NCBI GenBank assembly: GCA_903970145.1
Contig: CAJCHO010000114.1
Coordinates: 1 to 64,000, forward strand
Reading direction: 5' to 3'
Length of the DNA stretch: 64,000 bases
Origin: Mycobacteriaceae bacterium
Lineage (GTDB): Bacteria; Pseudomonadota; Gammaproteobacteria; Burkholderiales; Burkholderiaceae_D
Below, in pieces: positions 1-8,199 of the stretch. Under the pieces are notes generated by a model. That model worked only from the letters and a program-made list of their open reading frames with translations. It did not search any database and was not told the DNA's origin. How positions within the stretch are numbered: position 1 is the stretch's first letter; each line of letters opens with the position of its first letter. The position numbers and the translations under genes were made by a program.

Positions 1-2
1 CG

Positions 3-1337
3 CGCCTGGCGCAACTGCGCCTCGAGGAGGCGATCGAGGCCCTTCCGGTAGGCTTCGAGTTGTGGGACGACGAGAACCGCCTCGTGATGTGCAATTCACT
101 GCTGCGCGAGCAGTACCCCGCCGTTGCGCCATTGCTCAAGCCCGGCGTGTCCTTCATCGACATCGTACGCGGATCGATGCGCCTTGGCGGCGAACGCATC
201 GAGGCCGCGCGCGAGCAGGAGTGGCTCGAGGCACGCGTTGCGCAGCGGGCGAGCTCGTCCGCGCCGAAACTGCAGTACCAGCAGGAGCTGGCCCGCTGGC
301 TGCAGGTCTATGAGCGACGCACCCCCTCCGGACACGTCGTCGGGATCCGCTTCGATGTAAGCGAACTCGTGCAGCGGGAACAGCAGCTGCGCGAAGTCAA
401 CACCCGGCTGGCCACGCATGAGGCGCGCCTGCGCGCGATCGTCACTACTGCCGGTACCGCGATCATTACTGCCGATGAGCAGGGGCGCATGCATTCGGCG
501 AACCGGGCTGCCGAGCAGCTGTTTGGCTATCCGCTGCACGAGTTGGTGGGGGCGGACATTTTCAAGCTGATCGGCGACTCGCGCGGCGGCTCGCGCGAGC
601 GCCAGATGGAGACCTTCTTTGGTGCGGCTCAAGCAGGTGAGGGCACCAACGAGCACGAGATCCTCGTGCGCCACCGCAGCGGGGCGCCGCTCGCACTGCA
701 CCTTTCCATATCGCGCGTGTTTGTCGGGGACGAGCGTGAATTCGTGATCGTGGTTACCAATTTCTCGGAGCGCAAGCGTTACGAAGACGAACTGCGCCGG
801 GTCAATAACCAGTTGGCCAGCACGTCCACCACCGACCGCGTCACTGCGGCCGCCAATCGGCAGCTTTTTGATCAGCGTCTGGCGGCCGAATGGACGCGCG
901 CCGTGCGTACCCACCAGCCGTTGGCGTTGCTGATGATCGATATCGATGAATTCCGTCGCTATAACGAGCATCACGGCACGATCGCGGGCGACCGCTGTCT
1001 GCACGACATCGCCCAGGTTCTGCGTCGCACGATTCGCCGAAGTGGCGAGATCGTCGCCCGTTACGGCGGCGAGGAATTTGCCATATTGCTACTCAATACC
1101 GATATCAAGGGAGCCGAAGCCGTGGCGCGTCGCTGCCACGGCCTGGTCGCCAGTGCCCAGATTCCCCATGGTCGCTCGGAGACGGCGCCTACCGTGACGG
1201 TGAGCGTGGGTGTGGCGAGCGTGCAGGCTGCCAAGAGCCTGGATGCGCAGATGCTTGTTGAGGCCGCCGAGCAGGCGCTGGTGCGCGCCAAGAAGGCCGG
1301 GCGCAATCGAATCGAGCGCGCCCTGGCGCCGGCCTGA
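3..1337 (+). CDS. PAS-PAS-GGDEF diguanylate cyclase (5' truncated)
   Basis: The reading frame is open from the first bases of the window, so the N-terminus lies outside it; the visible part is 444 residues. An N-terminal PAS-like domain (about residues 5-105, LPVGFELWDDENRLVMCN-type start) is followed by a second PAS domain (about 125-240) and a GGDEF domain (about 260-440). The active-site loop reads GGEEF at about residues 355-359, which fits c-di-GMP synthesis from two GTP. The usual DxLTGLxNR motif reads DRVTAAANR, and the product-binding RxxD I-site position reads RSGE, so feedback inhibition may be weak. No membrane segment is seen in the visible part. Catalytic activity is inferred from the loop only. 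Confidence 0.9.
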   Translation, partial: RLAQLRLEEAIEALPVGFELWDDENRLVMCNSLLREQYPAVAPLLKPGVSFIDIVRGSMRLGGERIEAAREQEWLEARVAQRASSSAPKLQYQQELARWLQVYERRTPSGHVVGIRFDVSELVQREQQLREVNTRLATHEARLRAIVTTAGTAIITADEQGRMHSANRAAEQLFGYPLHELVGADIFKLIGDSRGGSRERQMETFFGAAQAGEGTNEHEILVRHRSGAPLALHLSISRVFVGDEREFVIVVTNFSERKRYEDELRRVNNQLASTSTTDRVTAAANRQLFDQRLAAEWTRAVRTHQPLALLMIDIDEFRRYNEHHGTIAGDRCLHDIAQVLRRTIRRSGEIVARYGGEEFAILLLNTDIKGAEAVARRCHGLVASAQIPHGRSETAPTVTVSVGVASVQAAKSLDAQMLVEAAEQALVRAKKAGRNRIERALAPA

Positions 1338-1345
1338 TGGGTCGC

Positions 1346-3082
1346 TCAGGGGCTGCCCTTGGACGGCTTCAAGGAGCCCACCAGGAGGGCGCTGTGCACT
1401 ACCCAGTTCGAGAGCCCCTGATCCAGTTCATCGTAACTCACGAGGCCCTGGACGAGTTTGGCGCGCAGATTCCAGCCGCTGCTGTCGCAATACAGCGCAA
1501 TCAGGTGCAGACGCACATTGCGCGGCAGATGGCTCTGCAGGGCCGGGGAATTGAGGACTTCCTGCATGTCCACCTGTTCGCTGCGCCCTCCGGCGCGTAC
1601 CCGCGTGACGCTGGCGCCAAGGCCAGCCAATAGATCGCGAAGCGCCAGATCGACTTCGGGGACAAACAGGTAGATTGCCTTGACCCAGTCGCCCGCGAGC
1701 CAGGCAGCCGCTGCGTCCTGCAGGAAGCGCCGACGGGTGGGTGCAAATAGCGCGCTCTGCCCCAGCACACTGATCAGCTGCGTTGGATCCAGCCCGTGGC
1801 GCTGGCGGATGCGGTCGAGCGATGCCAGCAGGATGGGCGAGTTCTGGGCCAACATTTCAGCGGCCGCCTGAATAGTGCGCGCGCTGAATTCCCGGTGCGC
1901 GGTTTGCCCCTCGGGAGCGCCGAAATCGGACGATTGGGCAGCCGCCGCGAGCGCATCTTCCTTGATCAGAAAGGACTGCACGAGGCGTGCCAGGGCGTCC
2001 TCGAGCGAGCTGCCGGTGCCGCGCTCGGCCGCTTCGGTCGAATTGGCAGCGGCGGACTGGGCGCCTGCGCCATCGACTGCGGCGAGCGCGTCTTCGCCGC
2101 GTCGCTTGGCGATCGTCGCCTCGACATTCTCCGCTTCGGCCTGCATGCCCAATTGCCGGTAGCGGCGCAGCAGTTCCTCGAGCCAGCCGATGGCCAATTT
2201 GGCACTGCTGACCTCGGCGGCCTTCTCGATTGCCCCACCCGCCACCCGCAGGGTCCGCATAGCCTGGCGCGGCTGTTCAAGCCGCTGACGGTGACGAATC
2301 AGGCGATCGGCGGCCTCGAGGGCCTGCCAGGGATCATAGTGTTCGCGGTTATCGAAGTTGGACGAACGGGTGAGTGCGTTTTCGAGACCAACCAGCAGTT
2401 CCTGAGTCTCGCCCGCGGTCAGTTCGATCTCGCCGTGGCCAAATGCAATCTCGTCAGGCTTCCACCACATCGACAGCTGTCCACGCCGCACCTGCTCGCG
2501 GGTGTAGGCGAACAGGGCCGACTTGGCCCGGGCGACCCGGGCCCGGTCATTGATGTGGACCGCGATCTCGAAAGCCCGATGGATGAAGCGCCAGGCCTGT
2601 GGTTCGTGCTCGACCAGATACTGCTGCACGGTATCGAGATAGGCGTCAAAGGCGAGCCACGCGAATTGCAGGTTGGTGCGCTCGGCCTGGCTGCGCTGTC
2701 CGAATTCCCACACCAGATCGGCGTAGCGCGCTCGCAGCAGCGGATGCGGCGTGGTGTTCGCACGCCACTCCCAGTACTTGAGGATCGTCTCATCGATGTC
2801 GCCTGCATTGGGCGAATGGACGGTTTGGCCTTCCTTGTTGACGGCTGTCCGTATCGGCCGAAAGTAGCTGCCCCAAGGCGCACGATCCTCGCCGTCGGCG
2901 GGAGCAAAGTGAAATGCCGCGACCTCGGCCCAGGCGCCGCGCTTATGTTCCAGGCTCAACTCGCCGGCCGACGCCAGTGCGCGTCGCAGGGCGGCCTGCA
3001 GCTCGATTTCGGCCAGAGGACGCACGTCGCGCTCGTGAGTCTCGAGCAGCTGGTTGATCGAAGTCGGGGGAACAAGGCTCAT
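1346..3082 (-). CDS. DUF4209-like domain protein of unknown function
   Basis: A 578-residue soluble protein, mainly helical by composition, without signal peptide or membrane segments. The C-terminal part (about 440-570) resembles the DUF4209 domain; I recall this family carrying a conserved LRNxxAHG-like motif near the end, and here the corresponding stretch reads NLRAKLVQGL, so the Asn and His are missing. The N-terminal 200 residues are rich in aromatic and charged positions around helices (EWRANTTPHPLLRARYADLVWEF). It ends 8 bp after the convergent GGDEF gene and stands alone. The function is not known. Family assignment is from memory of the motif pattern and is moderate. Confidence 0.7.
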   Translation of the reverse strand: MSLVPPTSINQLLETHERDVRPLAEIELQAALRRALASAGELSLEHKRGAWAEVAAFHFAPADGEDRAPWGSYFRPIRTAVNKEGQTVHSPNAGDIDETILKYWEWRANTTPHPLLRARYADLVWEFGQRSQAERTNLQFAWLAFDAYLDTVQQYLVEHEPQAWRFIHRAFEIAVHINDRARVARAKSALFAYTREQVRRGQLSMWWKPDEIAFGHGEIELTAGETQELLVGLENALTRSSNFDNREHYDPWQALEAADRLIRHRQRLEQPRQAMRTLRVAGGAIEKAAEVSSAKLAIGWLEELLRRYRQLGMQAEAENVEATIAKRRGEDALAAVDGAGAQSAAANSTEAAERGTGSSLEDALARLVQSFLIKEDALAAAAQSSDFGAPEGQTAHREFSARTIQAAAEMLAQNSPILLASLDRIRQRHGLDPTQLISVLGQSALFAPTRRRFLQDAAAAWLAGDWVKAIYLFVPEVDLALRDLLAGLGASVTRVRAGGRSEQVDMQEVLNSPALQSHLPRNVRLHLIALYCDSSGWNLRAKLVQGLVSYDELDQGLSNWVVHSALLVGSLKPSKGSP

Positions 3083-3538
3083 TGGCTAGTCATCCGGGTC
3101 CGCAAGCCGCGCGGCGCAGCCCCTCACGCGGTCTTGGCAGGCAAGGGTCGGCAGGCGACTGGTCGTTGGCAATGACAGATCCATGGCGATGTATCGGCGA
3201 AACGAAGGGGCCTCGGGGCACGATATTTTTAGTTATGGCGACAGGTCGCGCGGAACGGCGCTTGCCCCGCGATGGCCGCTGACCGGTTCAATGGGGGATT
3301 CTTGCATGGATGGGCCGCAGGCGGAAGGCCATACCTGGTCCGAGCCGCCAAGCTAGGCCAAAGGATGACTTAGGAACACGCGTACGCGGCGTGCACGCAA
3401 CATCCGCCGCAGCTTTGGAAATGTTGCCGTTCGCACAGGCAGAGCGGAATGCGCGCCACACAAGGCGCCAGGAGTGCGCGCCTCGCGGGCAAAAAAAACC
3501 CCCTCGCTGGAGGGGGTTAGGGAACGCTTTAGTACCGC
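3083..3538. other. Intergenic region, mostly without recognised features
   Basis: This stretch lies upstream of the DUF4209-like gene (minus strand) and downstream of the SWIB gene. The only clear element is the terminator of the SWIB gene at its right end. Short open frames here have no codon structure or ribosome-binding site that I would trust. It should hold the promoter of the DUF4209-like gene, but I see no strong consensus. Confidence 0.5.
3491..3518 (-). terminator. Rho-independent terminator of the SWIB gene
   Basis: On the minus strand a perfect 9-bp stem (arms 3510-3518 and 3497-3505, loop of 4) runs directly into eight T residues (3498-3491). It lies about 20 bp after the stop of the SWIB gene. 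Confidence 0.9.
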
Positions 3539-3985
3539 TTACTTCAGATGCTTCTGGATCAGCTTGGCCATCTCGAACATCGACACTTGCGCCTTGCCGA
3601 AAACTTCCTTGAGCTTTGCATCGGCATTGATGAGGCGCTTGTTGACGCTGTCCTGCAGCTTGTTCTTTTTGATGTAGTCCCAGAGCTTCTTGGTTACTTC
3701 GGTACGCGGCGAGGCCGTGGCGCCAATCACCGCGGCGAGCGCAGCGCTTGGCGTCATGGCCTTCATGAAGGCAGCATTGGGCTTGCGGGCGGACTTCGCC
3801 TTTGCAGCCTTCTTGGCAGGAGCCTTCTTGGCCGGGGCCTTCTTTGCAACGACCTTCTTTGCGACCTTCTTGGGTGCGGCCTTCTTGGCTGGCGCCTTCT
3901 TGGCTACGGCCTTCTTGGCCGGAGCCTTCTTGGCAGCCTTCTTGGGTGCAGCTTTCTTTGCAGCAGGCTTCTTTGCAGTAGCCAT
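3539..3985 (-). CDS. SWIB domain protein with Lys/Ala-rich histone-H1-like tail
   Basis: The 148-residue product has two parts. Residues 1 to about 66 consist almost only of Lys, Ala and Pro in degenerate KKAPAKKA-type repeats, as in eukaryotic H1 tails and bacterial AlgP/Hc1-like proteins. Residues 70-148 form a SWIB/MDM2-type domain ([45 protein letters not shown]). Binding of DNA through the basic tail is likely; the partner of the SWIB domain is unknown. The start is fixed by a good ribosome-binding site (AAAGGAG, 8 nt upstream of ATG). It is a single-gene unit with its own terminator. Such fusions are known in Burkholderiales and Chlamydiae. Confidence 0.93.
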   Translation of the reverse strand: MATAKKPAAKKAAPKKAAKKAPAKKAVAKKAPAKKAAPKKVAKKVVAKKAPAKKAPAKKAAKAKSARKPNAAFMKAMTPSAALAAVIGATASPRTEVTKKLWDYIKKNKLQDSVNKRLINADAKLKEVFGKAQVSMFEMAKLIQKHLK

Positions 3986-5130
3986 GGGGACTTCTCCTTT
4001 CGAACTAGATACAGCGGTTGGTGTTACAGGACTTACGACCTAGGGACACATCCCACAGCACATGACTACGCACGGGGGCACTGTGCCACGCAGCCGACGC
4101 ATGCGCGCAAACTGCAGTGTGCAGCACTAGCGCACGGGATGGGAGAATTTTTGATGTTGCGACACAGGATGCGATGCTCCGGCCGCTCGGGCGGGAGGTG
4201 CGCTGTGCGCGGTTCAAACTCGGTTCGAAGGACTGCCGCAGGGCAGACAATCTACGCATCTAGCCTCGGGGTGAACACACCCGTCTCGACTACAAATTGC
4301 GTCGGAGTGTAAACCATGTTCCCACGGTACGCAGCAAATTTCTCTCTGAAAAAGCCATTTTTCAGAGGGAAAAACCACACTGGGACGTGCGCGCTGATGC
4401 CGATTTGCCTCGAGAGAGAGCGCTCGTCGAGCCGCTCTCGCCGCACCAGAAGCGGCTCGCAGCTGCTCTCGGAGGCAAGAGTGGCCGTTTCCCGAGGGCG
4501 CGCGCACCACCGTGAGCGACGCTGCACAGACGCGCGAACAGGATCGACGAGCCATCGGGCGCTGCTGCGCGCCCGGCGCTATCAGTCAGTCGGCTGCATG
4601 CTCACAGCCCTTCGCGCGACGCCTCTTTGGAGCAGTCACGCGCCTGGGTGATCCGCGCTCAACTCGACTTTCTGTGCTTTTCGTCCACCGGGGAACACCC
4701 GTCCACATCATGCTCGGTGAGGGTGCGGTCCCGCACTGACGGAGCGCTCGCCGCTGTGGTTCGCCGAGCGCCTGCCCGCCAGCGCGGGGCTGCAGCGCTT
4801 CGTCCGCGGATGCATTGCGGTCGGCCTCATCTGCCCGGACCATCGCCGTGCAAGACGACGGTGCATGCTGGGCGGCAATCGTCAGCATGCCAGCGCATCT
4901 CGCCGGGTCTGTCACTTCCCTGATAATCGAACTCGCTCAGTTGCATTCGCTTACAAGCATTCTCGTGCGCTGGACGCGCGGGAGTACTATCTTTTCAAAC
5001 TGGGTGTGGCCCCGTGCCTTGGGTTTAACCGACCGTTAAGACAACAATGCAATAATTTTCCTTGCGCTATGCGGGGCTTGCGCGACACCAGCGACCCGCA
5101 GTCCAGTAGAAATTCGAGAAGGAGAGCATC
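3986..5130. other. 1.1-kb intergenic region with hairpins but no convincing gene
   Basis: No frame in this interval has a plausible start, ribosome-binding site and protein-like composition. Two hairpins stand out. At 4341-4370 a 13-bp stem with one G-T pair closes a 4-base GCCA loop. At 4428-4459 a perfect 9-bp stem closes a 14-base loop. The right end holds the leader and ribosome-binding site (AAGGAG) of the lipoprotein gene at 5131. The region also contains the divergent promoter of the SWIB gene. Confidence 0.5.
4341..4370. repeat. Inverted repeat (13-bp stem, 4-base loop)
   Basis: Arms 4341-4353 and 4358-4370 pair throughout, with one G-T pair, around the loop GCCA. The flanks show no T run typical of an intrinsic terminator on either strand, so the role is unknown. 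Confidence 0.7.
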
Positions 5131-5595
5131 ATGAACATTCGCACGCTTTTTCTGCCGATTTGCATCGCCGCGCTCACCGGTTGCAGCTCGATTCCCCTTT
5201 CGTTTATCCAGGATCGCCAGGTCAGCGAGCGCACCGCGCTGAACCGCTATCCGCTAGAGGTGCTGGCGATCGACGGGGTCTATGTCCCGTCGGACCGTGG
5301 CCCCAACTCGCATTCGCAGCCGATCTCGCCGGGAATGCACACGGTGCTGTTTGCGGCCCCGCCGGTCGCGCATGACCACTTCCCGGTCGAGAAGGCCTAT
5401 CCGATGGAGATTGCTCCGTGCACGCGCTACTACGTCGCCGCTGATCGTGAGAATCGCCTCAAGCGAGACTGGTCCCTGGTCGTCGAGTACACCTCCCCGG
5501 AGGGCAATTGCGACCCGGCCGAGGAATTGCGCAAGGCCGCCGCCGCAGGTGGGCAGCCGGCCCGGGCTCCCGCCGCCGCCCAGGCCAGCTCTTGA
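5131..5595 (+). CDS. Small lipoprotein of unknown function
   Basis: A 154-residue protein with a type II signal peptide: a short basic N-terminus, a hydrophobic stretch and the lipobox LTGC with the lipid-anchored Cys at about residue 18. The mature part (about 135 residues) contains a predicted beta-rich core (LEVLAIDGVYVPSD, HTVLFAAPPV, RYYVAADREN, WSLVVEYTSPEG) and a low-complexity Ala/Pro-rich tail. The start is supported by GGAGAG 6 nt before the ATG. It would sit in the outer or inner membrane facing the periplasm. I do not recognise a named family. Confidence 0.85.
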   Translation: MNIRTLFLPICIAALTGCSSIPLSFIQDRQVSERTALNRYPLEVLAIDGVYVPSDRGPNSHSQPISPGMHTVLFAAPPVAHDHFPVEKAYPMEIAPCTRYYVAADRENRLKRDWSLVVEYTSPEGNCDPAEELRKAAAAGGQPARAPAAAQASS

Positions 5596-5601
5596 GCGAG
5601 C

Positions 5602-5690
5602 GCGCTGCGCCTGAGGCGCCCGCAGCGCAATGACCTTTCCTGCTGCGCACCTTCCCTGTGTGCGCTCGATGACGTCCCGCCCGAGGGACG
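5602..5690. other. Two hairpins after the lipoprotein gene
   Basis: The first hairpin has arms 5602-5609 and 5621-5628 (8 bp, GC-rich), with an alternative inner pairing. The second has arms 5673-5678 and 5685-5690. Neither is followed by a T run, so they are weak terminator candidates for the lipoprotein gene. Confidence 0.35.
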
Positions 5691-5863
5691 CAGCGCGGAC
5701 CAAGCGCTCGCCTTGAGTCCAGCCTCAGTCCGTCGAGTCGCTCAGGTGCGACCGTCCCCGGGTAAGGGCCGAAGCCTGAATCTCGAGTTTGGGCGAGAGA
5801 CCGGGCTCGCCTAAACGCGAGTTTGGCCCAAGCTATTCTGGAGACTTTGGGGGGAATTGGCGT

Positions 5864-6397
5864 ATGGCAAAAATGGTCTACGGATTGCAGCAGTCGCTCG
5901 ATGGTTACGTCGACCACATGAAGCTTGGCCCGCCAGTGCCCGCGGCCTTTGCTCACTTCCTTGAGCAGGTGCGCGGCCTCTCGGGCGTCATCTATGGTCG
6001 CCGCACCTACGAGATCATGCGCTATTGGGACGACTACCTTCCCGATTGGGACGCGCAGGACCACGAATTCGCCCAGGCCTGGCGCAGCCAGCCGAAGTGG
6101 GTGGTGTCGGGCTCGCTTGCCTCAGTGGGTCCGAACGCCACCCTTGTCGAGAAAGACTTCGAGGCGCAGATACGCAGGCTCAAGGCTGAGTTGCCTGGCG
6201 AGATTCAGGTTGGCGGACCAGTACTGGCGCAAAGCCTGACCGCGGCCGGTCTTATCGACGAGTACCGGCTCTACCTGCGCTCCGTGGTGCTTGGTGGTGG
6301 CCATCCTTTCTTTCTCGGGCCCCGGCCGCCGCTGCGCCTTGTGGCAAACGAATTGATCGCCGAGGACATGATTCGCTTGACCTACGTCCCTGCTTGA
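5864..6397 (+). CDS. Dihydrofolate reductase / RibD C-terminal family protein
   Basis: A 177-residue single-domain protein of the RibD-C (DHFR-like) fold. It shows the family start MVYGLQQSLDGYV, the GRRTYE motif near residue 45, a VVSGSL strand, and the IQVGGPVLAQSLTAAGLIDEYRLY segment that lines the NADPH site. Family members are NADPH-dependent reductases, but the substrate of this stand-alone form is not known, and it is not a true FolA. I start it at the ATG at 5864 because the family begins there and a GGGGGGAA stretch precedes it; a frame extension to 5789 adds an unlike tail. It is monocistronic. Confidence 0.85.
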   Translation: MAKMVYGLQQSLDGYVDHMKLGPPVPAAFAHFLEQVRGLSGVIYGRRTYEIMRYWDDYLPDWDAQDHEFAQAWRSQPKWVVSGSLASVGPNATLVEKDFEAQIRRLKAELPGEIQVGGPVLAQSLTAAGLIDEYRLYLRSVVLGGGHPFFLGPRPPLRLVANELIAEDMIRLTYVPA

Positions 6398-6423
6398 GCG
6401 CGCGGTTGACCCGATGGCAAGCG

Positions 6424-6825
6424 TCAGTCCATCGGCTCGGTCAAATGTCCTCGTCCCGGCGCGGCTGCGTAGGGTTCGGGCCAGAATTCGACGAGCTTAG
6501 CGATCGCGCCTTCGCGCAGCGTGAAAAACGACAGCGCCCGGGCGCTTTGTACGCCATCGCTGATCGAGACATCGGTGACGACTTCGGTGGCGCTGGCAAT
6601 GAGCCGGTTGAGCGTGAATTGCCAGGGACCGTGGGCCGGATATTCCTGGTTCATCTGCGCGTAGCGCGCGGCGCCACGAATACGCTCGCGGGTTTGCGGC
6701 CATTCGAGCACAAAATCCTCGGCCAGCACGGCGGCCACTGAAGTGAAGTCGTTGCTGCGCATGAGGTCCCAGAAGCGCGCCACCAGCGCCGCCGCTGCTT
6801 CGATCTCGCCCGGGCCTTGCGTCAT
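6424..6825 (-). CDS. SnoaL-like / NTF2-fold protein
   Basis: A 133-residue protein with the cone-like NTF2 fold signature: an N-terminal helix pair (AAALVARFWDLMRSNDFTSVAAVLAEDFVLEWP), ERIRGAARYAQMNQEYP, then beta strands ending in FFTLREGAIAKLVEFWPEP. Proteins of this type are polyketide cyclases, isomerases or ligand-binding proteins; nothing in the sequence fixes the reaction. Its start lies 9 bp after the stop of the M20 amidohydrolase gene on the same strand, so the two are probably co-transcribed. Confidence 0.85.
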   Translation of the reverse strand: MTQGPGEIEAAAALVARFWDLMRSNDFTSVAAVLAEDFVLEWPQTRERIRGAARYAQMNQEYPAHGPWQFTLNRLIASATEVVTDVSISDGVQSARALSFFTLREGAIAKLVEFWPEPYAAAPGRGHLTEPMD

Positions 6826-6834
6826 CGAGGCCGT

Positions 6835-8049
6835 CTAGCCCGCTGCCAGATAGCGCTCCGCGAGGCGGACCCAGACGGTCGCGCCGATCGGAATCAGTGC
6901 GTCGTTGAAGTCATAGCTCGGGTTGTGCAGCATGCAGGGGCCCTCGCCATGGCCTGGCATGCGGTGCTCGCCGCCGCCGTTGCCGATGAAAAAATAGCAG
7001 CCCGGACGCTTTAGCAGCATGAACGCGAAGTCCTCCGAACCCATGGTGGGCTCGAGGTTGCTGCGCACGTTTTCCTCGCCGACCACCTCGCGCATCACCG
7101 AGGCGGCAAATAGCGTCTGCTCATGATGATTGATGGTCGGCGGATAGTTGCGCTTAAAGCGCAAAGTGGCCGAGGCGCCCAGGGCAGCCGCGCTGTGCTC
7201 GACGATCTGCGCCATGCCGGCTTCGATCAGGTCGAGGACTTCCATCTCGAAGGTGCGCACCGTGCCGCGCAGCACGGCCTCGTTGGGAATGATGTTGTAG
7301 GCGTCGCCGGCATGGATCTGGGTGATTGACAGCACCGCCGTATCGATGGGCCGTTTGCTACGCGAGATCAGGGTTTGCAGGTTCTGCGCGATCGAGACTG
7401 CGACCATGATCGGGTCGATGCCGTTATGCGGCATGGCTGCATGCGCGCCTCGTCCGGTCACGGTGATTTCGAATTCGTTGGACGACGCCATCATGGGACC
7501 GGACGCCACGCCGAAAGTGCCCACTGCCGCACCGGGCCAGTTGTGCATGCCGAACACCGCATCGCAGGCAAAGCGCTCGAACAGGCCGTCCTTGATCATG
7601 GCGTCCGCGCCACCGCCACCTTCCTCGGCTGGCTGGAAGATCAGGTGCACCGTGCCATCGAAGCGGCGTGTCTCGGCCAGGTACTTGGCTGCGGCAAGCA
7701 GCATTGCCGTGTGACCGTCGTGACCACACGCGTGCATCTTGCCCGCATGGCGCGACTTGTGGGCGAACTGATTGTGCTCCTGCAAGGGCAGGGCATCCAT
7801 GTCGGCCCGCAGCCCGACGCTGCGACTGCCGCTGCCGCCGACAATCGTGCCGACGATGCCCGTCTTGCCCAGACCGCGGGTGATCGGAATCCCCCATTCG
7901 GTGAGTTTGGCAGCCACGACGTCGGCGGTGCGCTCTTCCTCGTAGCTCAATTCCGGATGCGCGTGGATGTCACGCCGGATGGCCTCGATGTCGGTCTGGA
8001 ACTGGACGATTCGATCGATCAGATTCACCGCGTTCTCGCTGGTTGGCAA
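6835..8049 (-). CDS. M20D family amidohydrolase (hippurate hydrolase-like)
   Basis: A 404-residue metalloenzyme of the M20D/hippuricase group, which removes acyl groups from N-acyl amino acids or cleaves related amides. Visible motifs are IRRDIHAHPEL, GLRADMDALP, the metal-binding MHACGHDGHTAMLL, FQPAEEGGGGADAM, and a C-terminal GSEDFAFML with the last metal ligand region. The dimerisation (lid) domain sits between about residues 190 and 300. The start is uncertain: a TTG at 8049 gives the family length but has no clear ribosome-binding site; a GTG at 8028 is an alternative. It is divergent from argE and followed by the SnoaL-like gene. Confidence 0.9.
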   Translation of the reverse strand: MPTSENAVNLIDRIVQFQTDIEAIRRDIHAHPELSYEEERTADVVAAKLTEWGIPITRGLGKTGIVGTIVGGSGSRSVGLRADMDALPLQEHNQFAHKSRHAGKMHACGHDGHTAMLLAAAKYLAETRRFDGTVHLIFQPAEEGGGGADAMIKDGLFERFACDAVFGMHNWPGAAVGTFGVASGPMMASSNEFEITVTGRGAHAAMPHNGIDPIMVAVSIAQNLQTLISRSKRPIDTAVLSITQIHAGDAYNIIPNEAVLRGTVRTFEMEVLDLIEAGMAQIVEHSAAALGASATLRFKRNYPPTINHHEQTLFAASVMREVVGEENVRSNLEPTMGSEDFAFMLLKRPGCYFFIGNGGGEHRMPGHGEGPCMLHNPSYDFNDALIPIGATVWVRLAERYLAAG

Positions 8050-8199
8050 CGGCAGGGGAGGAGCTAGGGATTATGGTCGCAAGCGCATGTTGCGGTGCGC
8101 AAAAAGGGGCCCGCGCAAGCCTGCTGCAGTGCCCCGACCACTGCGGCGGGAAACCTCGGCGACGAGTAAAATGCCCTTTTGCAGCCCCGAGGAAACACC

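Noticed and set aside
1796-3175. Open frame of 459 codons on the plus strand opposite the DUF4209-like gene
   Set aside because: It mirrors the codon bias of the real gene on the other strand, has no family motif or ribosome-binding site and typical antisense composition of GC-rich DNA.
3548-4312. Open frame of 254 codons on the plus strand opposite the SWIB gene
   Set aside because: Its Leu/Gly-rich repeats are the reverse reading of the Lys/Ala repeat tail.
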